DNA from: Apostichopus japonicus
Taxonomy: Eukaryota > Echinodermata > Holothuroidea > Aspidochirotida > Stichopodidae
Length of the DNA: 64,000 bases
Direction: 5' to 3'
Assembly (NCBI RefSeq): GCF_037975245.1
Contig: NC_092580.1
Location: 24,819,001-24,883,000, forward strand
Part shown: positions 38,347 through 47,948 of the stretch, piece by piece
Layout: every line of letters begins with the position of its first letter
How positions within the stretch are numbered: position 1 is the first letter of the stretch
Notes under the pieces: model-generated
What the model was told of the DNA's origin: nothing
The model's input: the letters and a program-made list of their open reading frames with translations, nothing else
The model's database searches: none
Position numbers and translations under genes: made by a program

Positions 38347-39501
38347 ATTCAATTTACTGTGTTTGGAAAGAAACTTTTTGCTGCTTTGGATGAAGATTAA
38401 GGATTCTTGTTTTTCAAAAGGCAAAATGCAAGATGGACTATATATGAAAGGATGAATACCAAAAAATTAAGAAAAGAAATTGGGTGGGGGGAGGGGGAAT
38501 CAGGCAGAGACCATCATGTTACTACCCTGTTAATTTTGTGTAGGACGCTGGTTAATTTAAAAGGAAGAAATCCCTTTAGTACCCTTGAGTTTCTGAAAGG
38601 GTTCTTCTTTGGGATAACGGTGGAGAGACATATCCATGTTCTCTTTTGGGTCTGATCGTCAGGAAAATGCAGATTAAACTGCAGTGTCCATTTGGAACCT
38701 GGGAATTGAACCCTGCTACTGGAACAAATGTATTCCATCAGAGCATAGACAATGATTCAGAGAAATATGACCTTTATATTAATAATCTGTTGTTTTCTTT
38801 CCCAAATTTTTCTCTTTGGTTAAACAATGAGTGAAAAGATTCATTCGGTTGGAAGCAGCACCGTCCCTTTTCACACCTTTTTATTGGGGGGGGGGGGGGG
38901 GAAGAGACCTATTAGCCCTTAGGGTCTGAAAATATTACAATAGGATTATTGTGGTGGACAGGACAGACAATAGTTATTTTTGCTTGTAGCTGAATGTATG
39001 ATGTCCAGGGATCACAAGGAAGTATCAAAAGCCCGATCAAAACTGCCATTTTTTGTACTATCGAAATTTGTCAGAATATAGAAATTGAAAGCCAAAATAT
39101 AAAGAGTTTATCTGGACTTGTAGACTGCGATTGAACCAGTCTCTGTCATCTACAAATAATAGAAAGTGGGTATCCATTTCTGTTTGTGACAGCAATAACA
39201 AAAAATGACTGCAAATTAACAAGTTTTTGTAAACTTTCTCTATTCAGGGATTCAAATCCCAAATTCCACTCGAATATACCCCCCTACTTATGAACTGTCA
39301 CGTAGCTCAAGGTGACAAACTTACTACAAAGATGAGAATAGGCCTTAGGTGGTTCCTAATTCAATGACGTTTCTCACAGTTAATTGAATTGACTTCCCCC
39401 ACCTTCCGGATTATCCTCACCCATAGAAAATACCCTTCACCCAAGAATACTTTAAAAAAAAACCATGGCTTACCAAGAACCTCTCTGCGTTCATTTTTCA
39501 G

Positions 39502-39800
39502 ATTCCAATGAACCTTCCATCAGCAAAGGAATGGCGCAACTCGGTCTGAAGGACAATCGACCGCTGGCGGAATGGCTTGAATGGTACAACGCCAACCAGC
39601 CGGACCTGGCCGCCAAGCCCAACTTCACCACATTTCCACTGGACTTTAAGCCGTCACCGTGCAAACCGCTCTTCTTTGACATAGCTCTGAACCATATAGA
39701 GTTACCCTCCTTGGACGAGAAACTGGAACAGAATAAATCTTCCCCGCAGAGGGGTCTGGGTGGGTTCCTGCATGGATGGTGGAGCGGGGGTGAAAAGTAA
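39502..39800 (+). CDS. SRP68: SRP68 terminal exon with stop codon
   Basis: Acceptor TTCATTTTTCAG at 39490-39501; coding continues in phase from 38298 and ends at TAA 39798-39800. The product contains NRPLAEWLEWY, FTTFPLDFKPSPCKPLFFDI, ALNHIELPSLDEKLEQ and a short tryptophan-containing tail, which is the conserved C-terminus of SRP68 (family PCKPLFFDLALNH...KLEQ). This C-terminal segment is the part that contacts SRP72. Length and stop position fit the family. Codon use is more GC-rich than the surroundings, as expected for a real exon. The upstream exons of SRP68 were not found in the window. Confidence 0.93.
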
Positions 39801-40840
39801 CTCTCGATTTGCCACGATGTCGGAAAAAGGATTTCGGAAAATAGGTCTTTTGTATACATAAGCCGGTAGTATTTGGGAGGGCTCTCACTCTTCTCCTGCA
39901 TGTGCTGTAATCATCTTTTATTTAAGTTTTATTTGATTTCATTTGTTTTTTTTAGTATAGAAAACTACACCTTGTTGCAATGCAAACACAAAGATGGGGG
40001 AAGGCCAAAAGAATAACACTCACTTTTTTAATGTGGCCTGGCAAACAAAATTTGAAGAATATCCAAAATGGGAATTGGAATTTTATATATTTTGGATTTG
40101 GTGTTTGTGTGTTTATCTTGTTTAGAGAAAAAGAAGAAAAAAACAGCATCTTTATTTGATGGGGCTTTAAAGTTTTAAAAATGGGTTTCGGGTGTTGATT
40201 TCTTGGTCTACAAACATTGTGGTGCCAAGTGTGGCCAACTCCTTTTTGTTGGGAACTTGTCGTCAAGCAAACCTATGGATTCAAGCCCTGTCTGGCTAAA
40301 GTAAGATGGGGTTATTATTTTTATCTAGGAGAAATCAATTCTTTTTCCCCTCATGTTGAAATGGTCTTCCAAATGTTTAAAAAAAAAATGTCCAAAAAGA
40401 ATGTACTGGTGTGAATTGGATAGCCACCTGGTGTGAAGTAAAAAGGCCATAGGCTTATCCCATATGTACATGTGACTGCTTAGTATCATTAAATAACTGC
40501 CCTCCAGGCTGATATTATAAATAATAGAAACATTATAGAAAATAACTATCTGTTGTCACCCAACCATCTCAATAGTAGATGCAGGTATCACTAAGAATGT
40601 TTATGAAATATGTATTGCATGTTTTGATTAGTATTTGCATAATAATTTGATGAGGCATATCCTGTTTCTGGACAGGTAGTTGAAGGGTATTAACTGTGGT
40701 GGGAGGGATGAAGGTATATCCTGTCCATGAACTGATTTGTCATTAAAAAAAGAAGCTATTTCAAAGTATCACTCTTTTTTCTTCCTTTTTTTCCTCTTCC
40801 TTTTACATGAGTATTGTAAAAGGAAAAGCAGAGGTTGAGT
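39801..40840. other. Presumed SRP68 3' UTR and downstream DNA
   Basis: AT-rich, without protein-like ORFs. No confident polyadenylation site was chosen. Confidence 0.45.
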
Positions 40841-40917
40841 TTGAGCCAGGGACCTTGAGATGCAAAAGCAAAAGTCTTTACCACTAGACCATTAAGTGCG
40901 CCTCTGGATTTTAAAGC
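40841..40917 (-). repeat. tRNA-like sequence (SINE head or tRNA relic)
   Basis: On the minus strand, TGGTCTAGTGGTAAAGAC resembles a Pol III A box and GGCTCAAACTC a degenerate B box. An imperfect stem lies between them. The outer bases CAGAGG / CCTCTG could pair. It is too degenerate for a functional tRNA. Confidence 0.5.
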
Positions 40918-40984
40918 TTTACAAATATTTAAAGATCCTGCTGTTTGGACTTAGTCGTTTTTGTAAAACATTTTCTCCACTACT

Positions 40985-41250
40985 CCTCCCCCGACTACCG
41001 ATTGGCTAGTCGGGGGGAGGGGTGGCGGCGAACTCCACTTGTCCGCGCGTGAACCTTGTCAGGGGGAGGGGTGGCGGCGATCTCCACTTGTCCGCGCCTT
41101 TACCTTGTCAGGGAGGGGGGCAGCGACCTCGCCTTGTCCACACCTTCACCCCTCTCACCTTGGTACTCACCTTGGTACTCACCTTACCCACCTGTCAGGA
41201 GGGGGGCCGCCCACCTTCGGGATTCACCTTATCCACTTGTCAGAACTCCT
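40985..41250. repeat. GC-rich 49-bp tandem repeat with hairpin
   Basis: GGTGGCGGCG recurs at 41021 and 41070, and a variant at about 41119 (49-bp steps); CCACTTGTCCGCGC recurs with it. The start (40987-41015) holds inverted arms CTCCCCCGACTA / TAGTCGGGGGAG-like. Two short direct repeats ACCTTGGTACTC follow at 41157-41182. Several frames stay open only because of the repeat. Confidence 0.7.
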
Positions 41251-41265
41251 TTTGCAAATACTCAC

Positions 41266-42500
41266 CTGGGACTTGAACTGATGCAATCCAAACCAATCGC
41301 TTACTGAACGATGGAATAACCAATTACACCATTTTGGTTCCCTCTGGAGAAACTTTGTTTCTTATATTTATACTTCCACTCCCTCCAGAGGGTAGAAAAG
41401 TAAAAGGCTCTGTCTGGACATGAACCGCAGACATGATGCTCTGTCTGGGGTTCGAACCGGAGACATGGAGTTTGTCTGTCTCTCCAGTCCAGAGCACTAC
41501 CAACTGCGCCACTAGAACTGTTGAGAATTAATGCTCGTTTCTAATATTTAAACTTCAGAATCCAGAATGGAATCAGTAAAAGAGCAAAAATATAAAATGC
41601 TCTGTCTGGGGTTCGAACCGGAGACATGGAGTTTGTCTGTCTCTCCAGTCCAGAGCACTACCAACTGCGCCACTAGAACTGTTGAGAATTAATGCTCGTT
41701 TCTAATATTTAAACTTCAGAGTCCAGAATGGAATCAGTAAAAGAGCAAAAATATAAAATGCTCTGTCTGGGGTTCGAACCGGAGACATGGAGTTTGTCTG
41801 TCTCTCCAGTCCAGAGCACTACCAACTGCGCCACTAGAACTGTTGAGAATTAATGCTCGTTTCTAACATTTAAACTTCAGAGTCCAGAATGGAATCAGTA
41901 AAAGAGCAAAAATATAAAATGCTCTGTCTGGGGTTCGAACCGGAGACATGGAGTTTGTCTGTCTCTCCAGTCCAGAGCACTACCAACTGCGCCACTAGAA
42001 CTGTTGAGAATTAATGCTCGTTTCTAATATTTAAACTTCAGAGTCCAGAATGGAATCAGTAAAAGAGCAAAAATATAAAATGCTCTGTCTGGGGTTCGAA
42101 CCGGAGACATGGAGTTTGTCTGTCTCTCCAGTCCAGAGCACTACCAACTGCGCCACGAGAACTGTTGAGATTTAATACTTGTTTCTAATATTTATTCTTC
42201 ACAACATTAGAAGGCAAATAAATAGAAAATCAACTGCATCATCTGGTGTTTGAATTCAAGACAAGGAGTATGTCTCATTTTTTTTCAGTTTATTGACAAT
42301 TTCATTGTACAAACAATTAAAAATATGCAAAATTATACAACATAACAACTTCGCCACAGTAACTGTTAATTGAGAAATGATAGGCTTTTCTAATATTTTA
42401 ACTGCAAAATGAGGAAAAGAAATACCAAAACAATACATCCTCTGGGAGTTGAATTCTAGACAGAGAGTTTGTCTTACCTTCTAAGTACATAACACTAACC
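41266..42500 (-). repeat. Tandem array of tRNA-like units, 161-bp period
   Basis: Five nearly identical units start at 41438, 41599, 41760, 41921 and 42082, exactly 161 bp apart. On the minus strand each has an A-box-like TGGCGCAGTTGG, a well-formed D arm (GCGC/GTGC), a weak anticodon arm and the B box GGTTCGAACC. The acceptor ends GTTCT/AGAGC can pair. The T stem is mismatched and the spacing between arms is too long, so the units are tRNA-derived rather than normal tRNA genes. Diverged units flank the array: partial at about 41266-41437, degenerate at 42170-42270 and 42340-42500. The pattern of identical centre and decayed edges fits unequal crossing-over. Confidence 0.9.
41599..41680 (-). 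other. Representative tRNA-like unit of the array
   Basis: A box at about 41667-41678, B box at 41610-41619 (palindromic GGTTCGAACC). The putative anticodon loop reads CTGGAGA with GGA at the anticodon position, but the stem has only three good pairs. A T-run terminator is not evident downstream, so Pol III transcription is uncertain. Confidence 0.5.
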
Positions 42501-42540
42501 ACAGTAACTGTTTAGAAATAATTATTAGTTATTTGATTTG

Positions 42541-42640
42541 ATTTATTTTGTTTTTTCACGTGCAAATATACAATGTGAAAGGAAGTCTTCTATAAAGCAT
42601 ACAATAGCTTAACAAAGTAGAAGACTGGTCAGAAAAGCAT
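42541..42640 (-). repeat. LINE 3'-end module
   Basis: TTTGATTTGATTTATTTTG tail plus CAATGTGAAAGGAAGTCT and TAGCTTAACAAAGTAGA match 11087-11172 and 44887-44975. This is the 3' terminus of a minus-strand non-LTR retroposon. Confidence 0.75.
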
Positions 42641-42779
42641 TATTTGGACAATTGCTTCCCATCTAGCAAAAACATATCCCTAACAAACAGTAAACCGCGT
42701 CGTAAAAGCTTTTTTTGTTATAAACAATGGTATTATCAATTCTAATAAAATTATTAGGGATTTGCACACCCAATTTCCG

Positions 42780-43025
42780 ATGGTTTCTTAAAGGTAGCTA
42801 AGCTTACTCAAAACCATACAAATTTGTCCAATGAAGGTATTTTTAAATACAAGAAATATCCTGGTCATGAAAATTATAATTAAAAAGCAACTCTTTACCG
42901 GACGGCGACAGAGAGGAATACAATAACGCTTGACCCAAGAGGTTTTGAGAGCACCAACAAAGCCGTGAACATATATTTTTTTTAAACCCCCCTTTTCAAT
43001 GGGGTTATACATAGTAATTTTCCTT
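42780..43025 (-). pseudogene. LINE RT C-terminal fragment (L1/Tx1-like pattern)
   Basis: The minus-strand frame reads EKGGLKKIYVHGFVGALKTS then WVKRY, the pattern following the RT domain in L1/Tx1-type proteins (..GGL...D...F..ALK.SW..R). It is open for 74 residues, without catalytic motifs. It belongs with the 3'-end module just downstream on this strand, if that is one insertion. Confidence 0.6.
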
Positions 43026-43257
43026 ACTTTATCAGTTTTCCCGTTCGAAATAAATCAAAAATAGTACTTTGGATCTTTTCAATAAAATCTTTTGGAGGGC
43101 TATGCAGATTCCTTGGGACCACGTGTCTCCCGCACGGAAGCAGATATGGACCTGGGAGTTGCAAATTTGGGCTCCTGAGCATCGGTTACCCCCTGTTACG
43201 TCATTTGGGCGAAATCGATTTTGGATCGATTTTTGGTCAGTTTTGGCAAAACTGCAA

Positions 43258-43830
43258 ATCAGGTTTTTTGCCCCCCCTTCCCGCACGCCCCAACACAGCA
43301 CCTAATTCCAAAAAAAACTTCAGATTCGTAATCAGCTTGTCGCGAACTACCAGAAAAGATACACATTTATCGCTTTTGCGACAATTTTTTTTTCACCTCA
43401 AAGAAAAGTAAGACCGAAAACTTTTACGACGAACAAAGGTTATAAAACCTTTTGTTGTCCCTAAAAGTTTTTCGCTTTTCTATTGTTCCTCAGAAGTTGC
43501 AAACTGAGCGAAATAAGTGTCATAAGAGGGTGCTCGACGCATCTTGCCAGTGATAGGCCTACGTGATTTCAAAGCAGTCAAATCAAACCTTTGTTTGTCA
43601 TCTTGAGTTTTATCTTGACATTTATGAATAAATGGGTCAATTTTGGCAAAAAACTGCAAGAGGTACGTACCCCTTACGGTTTTTTTTTAGGTGAAAACAC
43701 TTTTTGTCGCAAAGGCGATAAATGTGTATCTTTTCTGGTAGTTCGCGACACGCTGATTACGAATCTGAAGTTTATTTTGGAATTGGGTGTTGTGTGGGGG
43801 CGTGCGGGAGGGGGGGGGGCAAAAAAACCT
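43258..43830. mobile_element. Inverted-repeat element, ~145-bp arms
   Basis: The left arm (43258-43400: CCCGCACGCCCC, CAGATTCGTAATCAGC, GTCGCGAACTACCAG, ACACATTTATCGC) is inverted in the right arm (43680-43830). A loop of about 280 bp includes CGACGCATCTTGCCAGT and AAGCAGTCAAATCAAACCTT. The loop is repeated, diverged, at 46120-46300. No transposase ORF is seen. Confidence 0.8.
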
Positions 43831-44060
43831 GATATATGATTTATGAAAAACTGTAGAAATCATAGGCCTATAAACAACAAGACTTTCCCGGTCAGATAAT
43901 TACACGAAATTTGTGTATAACAAAGACAAGGGTGTCTTCTACTCCACGTCTTATTTCAATGTTGATGGGTGTTTCAGAGAGGACAAGAGAGGGGGCTGAA
44001 AAGAGGGGTTTTTCAAAATTGTGCACTTATAAAGAATACGTATTTCTATCGGGTCTTTTG

Positions 44061-44429
44061 CAGTGTCGGAGCTAGGGGTATTGGTCGAGGGGGCGAGGAT
44101 GGTCTGTAGGGGCGCTTTCGACACTATCTAAGCGGAGCGCCACCACGGGTTGGCGCGGAGCGTAGAGAAATATTTGAATAAAGATGCTCCCTAGATCGCC
44201 GGAAATGACCCTTGCCGGGCCTTGCTAATATGCAGATAAATGAAGAATAAATAGGTGTCATCGCCAAAAAAAATGTGACAAATGTCAATAGGTAGATGAG
44301 AGCGCATTAAAAACGTCAATAATCGCATATAAATAAAAAGTGGTATAAAGCTGAAAAGGGCGCCAGCAGTCCATTTGAGTCCGTCAGGGGGGCATCCGCC
44401 CCCCTGACTGTATGGACGCTCCGCCACTG
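44061..44429. mobile_element. Possible hAT-like fragment
   Basis: Ends CAGTGTCGGAGC (44061) and GCTCCGCCACTG (44418-44429) are imperfect inverted repeats, with an internal G-rich inverted pair at 44385-44408. No matching target duplication was found. Contains, in reverse, the hairpin motif GCGCCACC..GGTTGGCGC also present in the element at 49671-51325. Confidence 0.45.
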
Positions 44430-44535
44430 CCAGATAGACCACCCAACCCCCCCTCCCCCTTCCATGGTACGCCATTTGACGCAAGAATAACACACCCTCA
44501 ATGCAACCTATAGCTAATGGACACGTTCGTGGTAT

Positions 44536-45960
44536 GATTATAGTCCCCCAAATGAGCCCATATCCACCGATATAATAAAAAAAAATGTTCTAATAAAAAA
44601 TAAAAAAACTCCTAGTAAATGCCCACCACATTATTTTTTTCTGAAAAAGGCAAGTCTCTCTTAGAAATATGTGATAAATACAACTTAACGATAATTAACC
44701 AAAATACCAAACCTAGGATGAACCCAATAAACAATATTACAGAACTACTTGACTACCCATATAACCTCAAATCACCTCGCAACTAAAACACATTCGATAC
44801 AAATCCTAGAAGATGACTAAATCAGTGACCATTTTCCACTCGTTTTTGAGCTAGACATAAACCTCAACTGCGTACCAAATAACGAATTTGTATTTGTATT
44901 TGTATATTTATTTGTTTCATCACAATTTACAGTGTGACGGGAAGTCTCCTATAAAGCCTGTAAGGCTTAACAAATTGACGTATAACTACAATAAAACAGA
45001 CTCCCAAAATACAACAACCAAAACAACGAGCTAAATTACATCGACAATTACTGTGACAGCGTTGCCCATCATATTTTCTATACTTTCAAAAGACACTGTC
45101 CCTTAAAAACAAAACAGAAAACGAAAACTAAATAAGAATATTCTTACACTTATGAAACTCAGACGTCGCCTACGTAGAACTTATATCATCTCCCGAGACC
45201 CAACTCTAAAAACCCAAATTAACCAACTTAAATAGCAATAAACAGACAAATATTGGCGGATGAACAACCGCGTCCAAAACAACTGCGATTTAATCATTAA
45301 TGATAAAAACCCGAAACACTTTTGGAAAATTAAAAAAAAAAAAATTATTAACCCCATTACAACACCAAACACAGGTAAAACAGACCAAGGCCTTAGAGAT
45401 AACGTAGGTAACCTCATCACAAAAACTCAAGACCAAATAAAGCTAATTGAATCGTACTTTAAAAGTATATTCAATATCTACGATGGCCCTCCATACGATA
45501 TCAGCTGTAAACACGAAATAGACCGTACAATTATCAGTAATGCAACCAGCTTTAACACCAACCCATTAGGATGTCTCACAAAAACATCCCTCTGCTCAAT
45601 AAAATAGATATAAACAATTGGTATAGTGCCACTAAAACATGCATCCTCCACTGGTCCTGACAACATAAATGACCAAATGCCTAAAAACTCCCCTCCGATA
45701 TTCATTAACTCTCATATTTTCCCACTATTTAACGAACTCCTTACACTGGGTTATTTCCCAACCCCATGGAAATCCGCTAAAAAGATTTTAATACCGAAAC
45801 TAAGTAAAGACCGCACCAAAATTCAAAACTATCGACCAGTTAGTCTCCTCCCAGCCTTAGGTAAGATTTTCGAAAGAATTATAGATAACCGCGCACCATA
45901 ACCCACCTAGAGCAAATTAATCACCTTTCCCGTATCAATCGGGCTAATTCCGCGCACACA
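44536..45960 (+). mobile_element. Second copy of the Jockey-like LINE (endonuclease end to RT start)
   Basis: Colinear with about 35703-37090: CCCCAAATGAGCCCATATCC at the start, ATCAGTGACCATTTTCCACT (endonuclease end), the linker, then RT beginning NYRPVSLLPALGKIFERI at 45827-45880. It carries stops and a deletion of the active-site region. A short retroposon tail interrupts it at 44887-44975. Confidence 0.85.
44887..44975 (-). mobile_element. Nested LINE 3'-tail insertion (~90 bp)
   Basis: TTTGTATTTGTA tail repeats followed by ACAGTGTGACGGGAAGTCT and AGGCTTAACAAA interrupt the LINE copy between bases corresponding to 36058 and 36062. Short flanking AATT repeats are compatible with a small target duplication. 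Compared with the uninterrupted copy, the insertion is clear. Confidence 0.75.
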
Positions 45961-46002
45961 AATCTACAATAAACCAAACTTTCTGCTTATTTTTTTAGCC
46001 TC

Positions 46003-46098
46003 TGAAGAAGATCCTGCTAGGATCGAAACTTTTACACATTCTATTGCACAGGCTCTCTAGTGGATAAGCAGTTTGCTAACAGTTTTATTTTATTTTCA
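46003..46098 (+). mobile_element. Short retroposed sequence with stem-loop and 15-bp flanking repeats
   Basis: Flanked by near-identical TTCTGCTTATTTTTTTAG and TTCTGCTTATCTTTTAGG (about 45981 and 46100), as after target-primed reverse transcription. The body begins CTCTGAAGAAGATCCTGC and TAGGATCGAAAC, a hairpin with GATCC/GGATC stem framed by CTGAAGA and CGAAAC. It ends in a TTTTATTTTATTTT tail. Confidence 0.65.
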
Positions 46099-46119
46099 TT
46101 CTGCTTATCTTTTAGGCAG

Positions 46120-46330
46120 AACAAAGGTTTGTGAATCCTTTGTTCGTTTTAAAAGTTTTTTTCGGGTTTCTATTGTTCCTCTGAAGTTGCAAACTGACCA
46201 AAAACGAGGCCGATAGAGAGCGCTCGACGCATCTTGCCAGTCATACGTTATTTCAAAGCAGTCAAATCAAACCTTTCTTATTCATAAATGTTCTCCAGTT
46301 TCACGGTGTTGTTCCTCGGAAATTGTATGC
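46120..46330 (+). repeat. Diverged copy of the 43400-43680 loop
   Basis: Shares TTCTATTGTTCCTC.GAAGTT, GCTCGACGCATCTTGCCAGT and AAGCAGTCAAATCAAACCTT with the loop of the inverted-repeat element at 43258-43830. Confidence 0.75.
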
Positions 46331-46628
46331 TAAGCGATAGAAGTGTTCAATGTTTTAATCGTAATTTTTTCTTCAAAAATGGAACGGAGGGTGCTAAAAT
46401 ACTGCCTGATACTGTTGTTTTAACTGGTTGTTGTATATTAATAGTTTTCAACCGCTCCGCGACATGAGCTATGCAGATTCAGGAAACGTTGCCTTGACCA
46501 TTACTTTAGCAACAAGGCAATCAAAAGAATTAAGATCTTTCAAGGACTCAAAAATGTAGAATTTATATTCCAAAATGTTTCAATACCCAGAGAGAACAGT
46601 CTTCCTATGTGAAATAAAGACATACAGA

Positions 46629-47060
46629 CAGGGCCGTCTTAAGAAATCACCGGGCCCTGGGCCCGGCAATGGAGCGGGCCCCTCAATCAAGTGAGTTCGA
46701 AAAAAGTTGCGTGAAAAATTGACATCCTTGACAATCGCTCAAGCATAGACATGCCTGCATTTACCACCCCTCCCTATGTCGCGCATAAAGGATAAAACTT
46801 TAGCTGAATAACATACGTGATATATCTAAAAGCTGAAATACATTATAAAAGAGTAATCTTCCAATATTTCATGTCAAACTCTCAAGTGTTTCACCAACTC
46901 TCGTCATAAGTTGTCAAGTATCGAATTCAATCAGGCATAATGGCCTATTCAATAAGTTTTCCTCCCAGATTAAGACATGGGGTTACTACGATTGCGGGGC
47001 CCCTGACATCGCGGGGCCCTGGACCAGGGCCCAGTGGGCCCATGCGTTAAGACGGCCCTG
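46629..47060. mobile_element. hAT-type MITE, 432 bp, perfect 8-bp target duplication
   Basis: Terminal inverted repeats CAGGGCCGTCTTAAG and TTAAGACGGCCCTG. The flanks are identical 8-mers CATACAGA at 46621-46628 and 47061-47068. The CAGGG terminus and 8-bp duplication are diagnostic of the hAT superfamily. Subterminal GGGCCC-rich stretches are present on both sides. There is no ORF, so it moved in trans. Confidence 0.93.
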
Positions 47061-47948
47061 CATACAGATCCTCTATGTATGAGCACATGGACATATTCTT
47101 TGATCAATTTGAGCAAGAAAAGCAGCTCTGCCACCCCTTTAATAATTAATGAGTTACATGACATTGTTTTATTTTCACTATGAAACATTTTCACAAGTCA
47201 CTGCCAAACCTAGAGTCATGTAGTATTAATCACTGAAAATAATGCCAATTTTAAGACCATTTGAAATATGAAGTTCAATAAAGGTGTACGTGTTGAGTTA
47301 TCCTGTTTACAAGTACAGCATTTTGAACATCTCCCTCCGTTCCATTTTGAAGAAAAAAATAGCATTATTTCTCAACAGTTGCTGTGACGCAGTGGTTAGC
47401 AAGGGCGTAGGAACCGGGGGATGGGCTGGATCTAACTGCGCCAAGGTTCAATACAGGGGAACTTGAAATGCAGCTATTGGTCAAGACAAATTGGTGGGGA
47501 CACGGTATATCATGTCCCCACTACTGAAAAAGTTGATGGGGACGCGTCCCGCTGTCCGCACCAGGATCTGCGCCCATGGTTTAGAGGCTGTTCATCCTGG
47601 AACGCCATTTTCATGCTCACTTATATGATGTGATATCTGCTGTTTGCTTAACAAATTCGAATAATTGAAATGAGACTGAAATAAATAACTTTGATTTGTT
47701 TATTGTGCAATTCCCGACATTCTTTTCATTTCGAAAGACGCAGTTTCAAGTTCAGTACACTGAAGGTTTCGATTCTCTATCTGCCTTCAGTTTAGGTAAG
47801 ATCTTGGGATATTCATCCCTAGATATCGCTGGATATTGCTAGAAATCCATACAGCACAGTGTTCTTGGAATGTCTTGGGATTTTTCGGGCCTGATCTTGG
47901 GAAATTGCAAAATCGGGAGTGGTTACACTCCATTTAGGTCAGTGCACG

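Noticed and set aside
41022-41307. Three overlapping plus-strand ORFs
   Set aside because: All come from the GC-rich 49-bp repeat, which lacks stops in several frames. None has protein features.
41438-42165. Five functional tRNA genes
   Set aside because: A and B boxes and the D arm are present, but the T stem is mismatched, the anticodon stem is weak and the length between boxes is too great.
46003-46060. Complete hammerhead ribozyme
   Set aside because: The CTGAAGA...GAAAC framing is suggestive, but an extra A separates it from stem II and no convincing stems I and III were found.
47391-47580. tRNA-like SINE with TGACGCAGTGGTTAG and a CAAGGGCGTAGGAACC terminus
   Set aside because: Could be a SINE head or the flank of another hAT-like fragment. 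The B box is degenerate and no clean target duplication was found.
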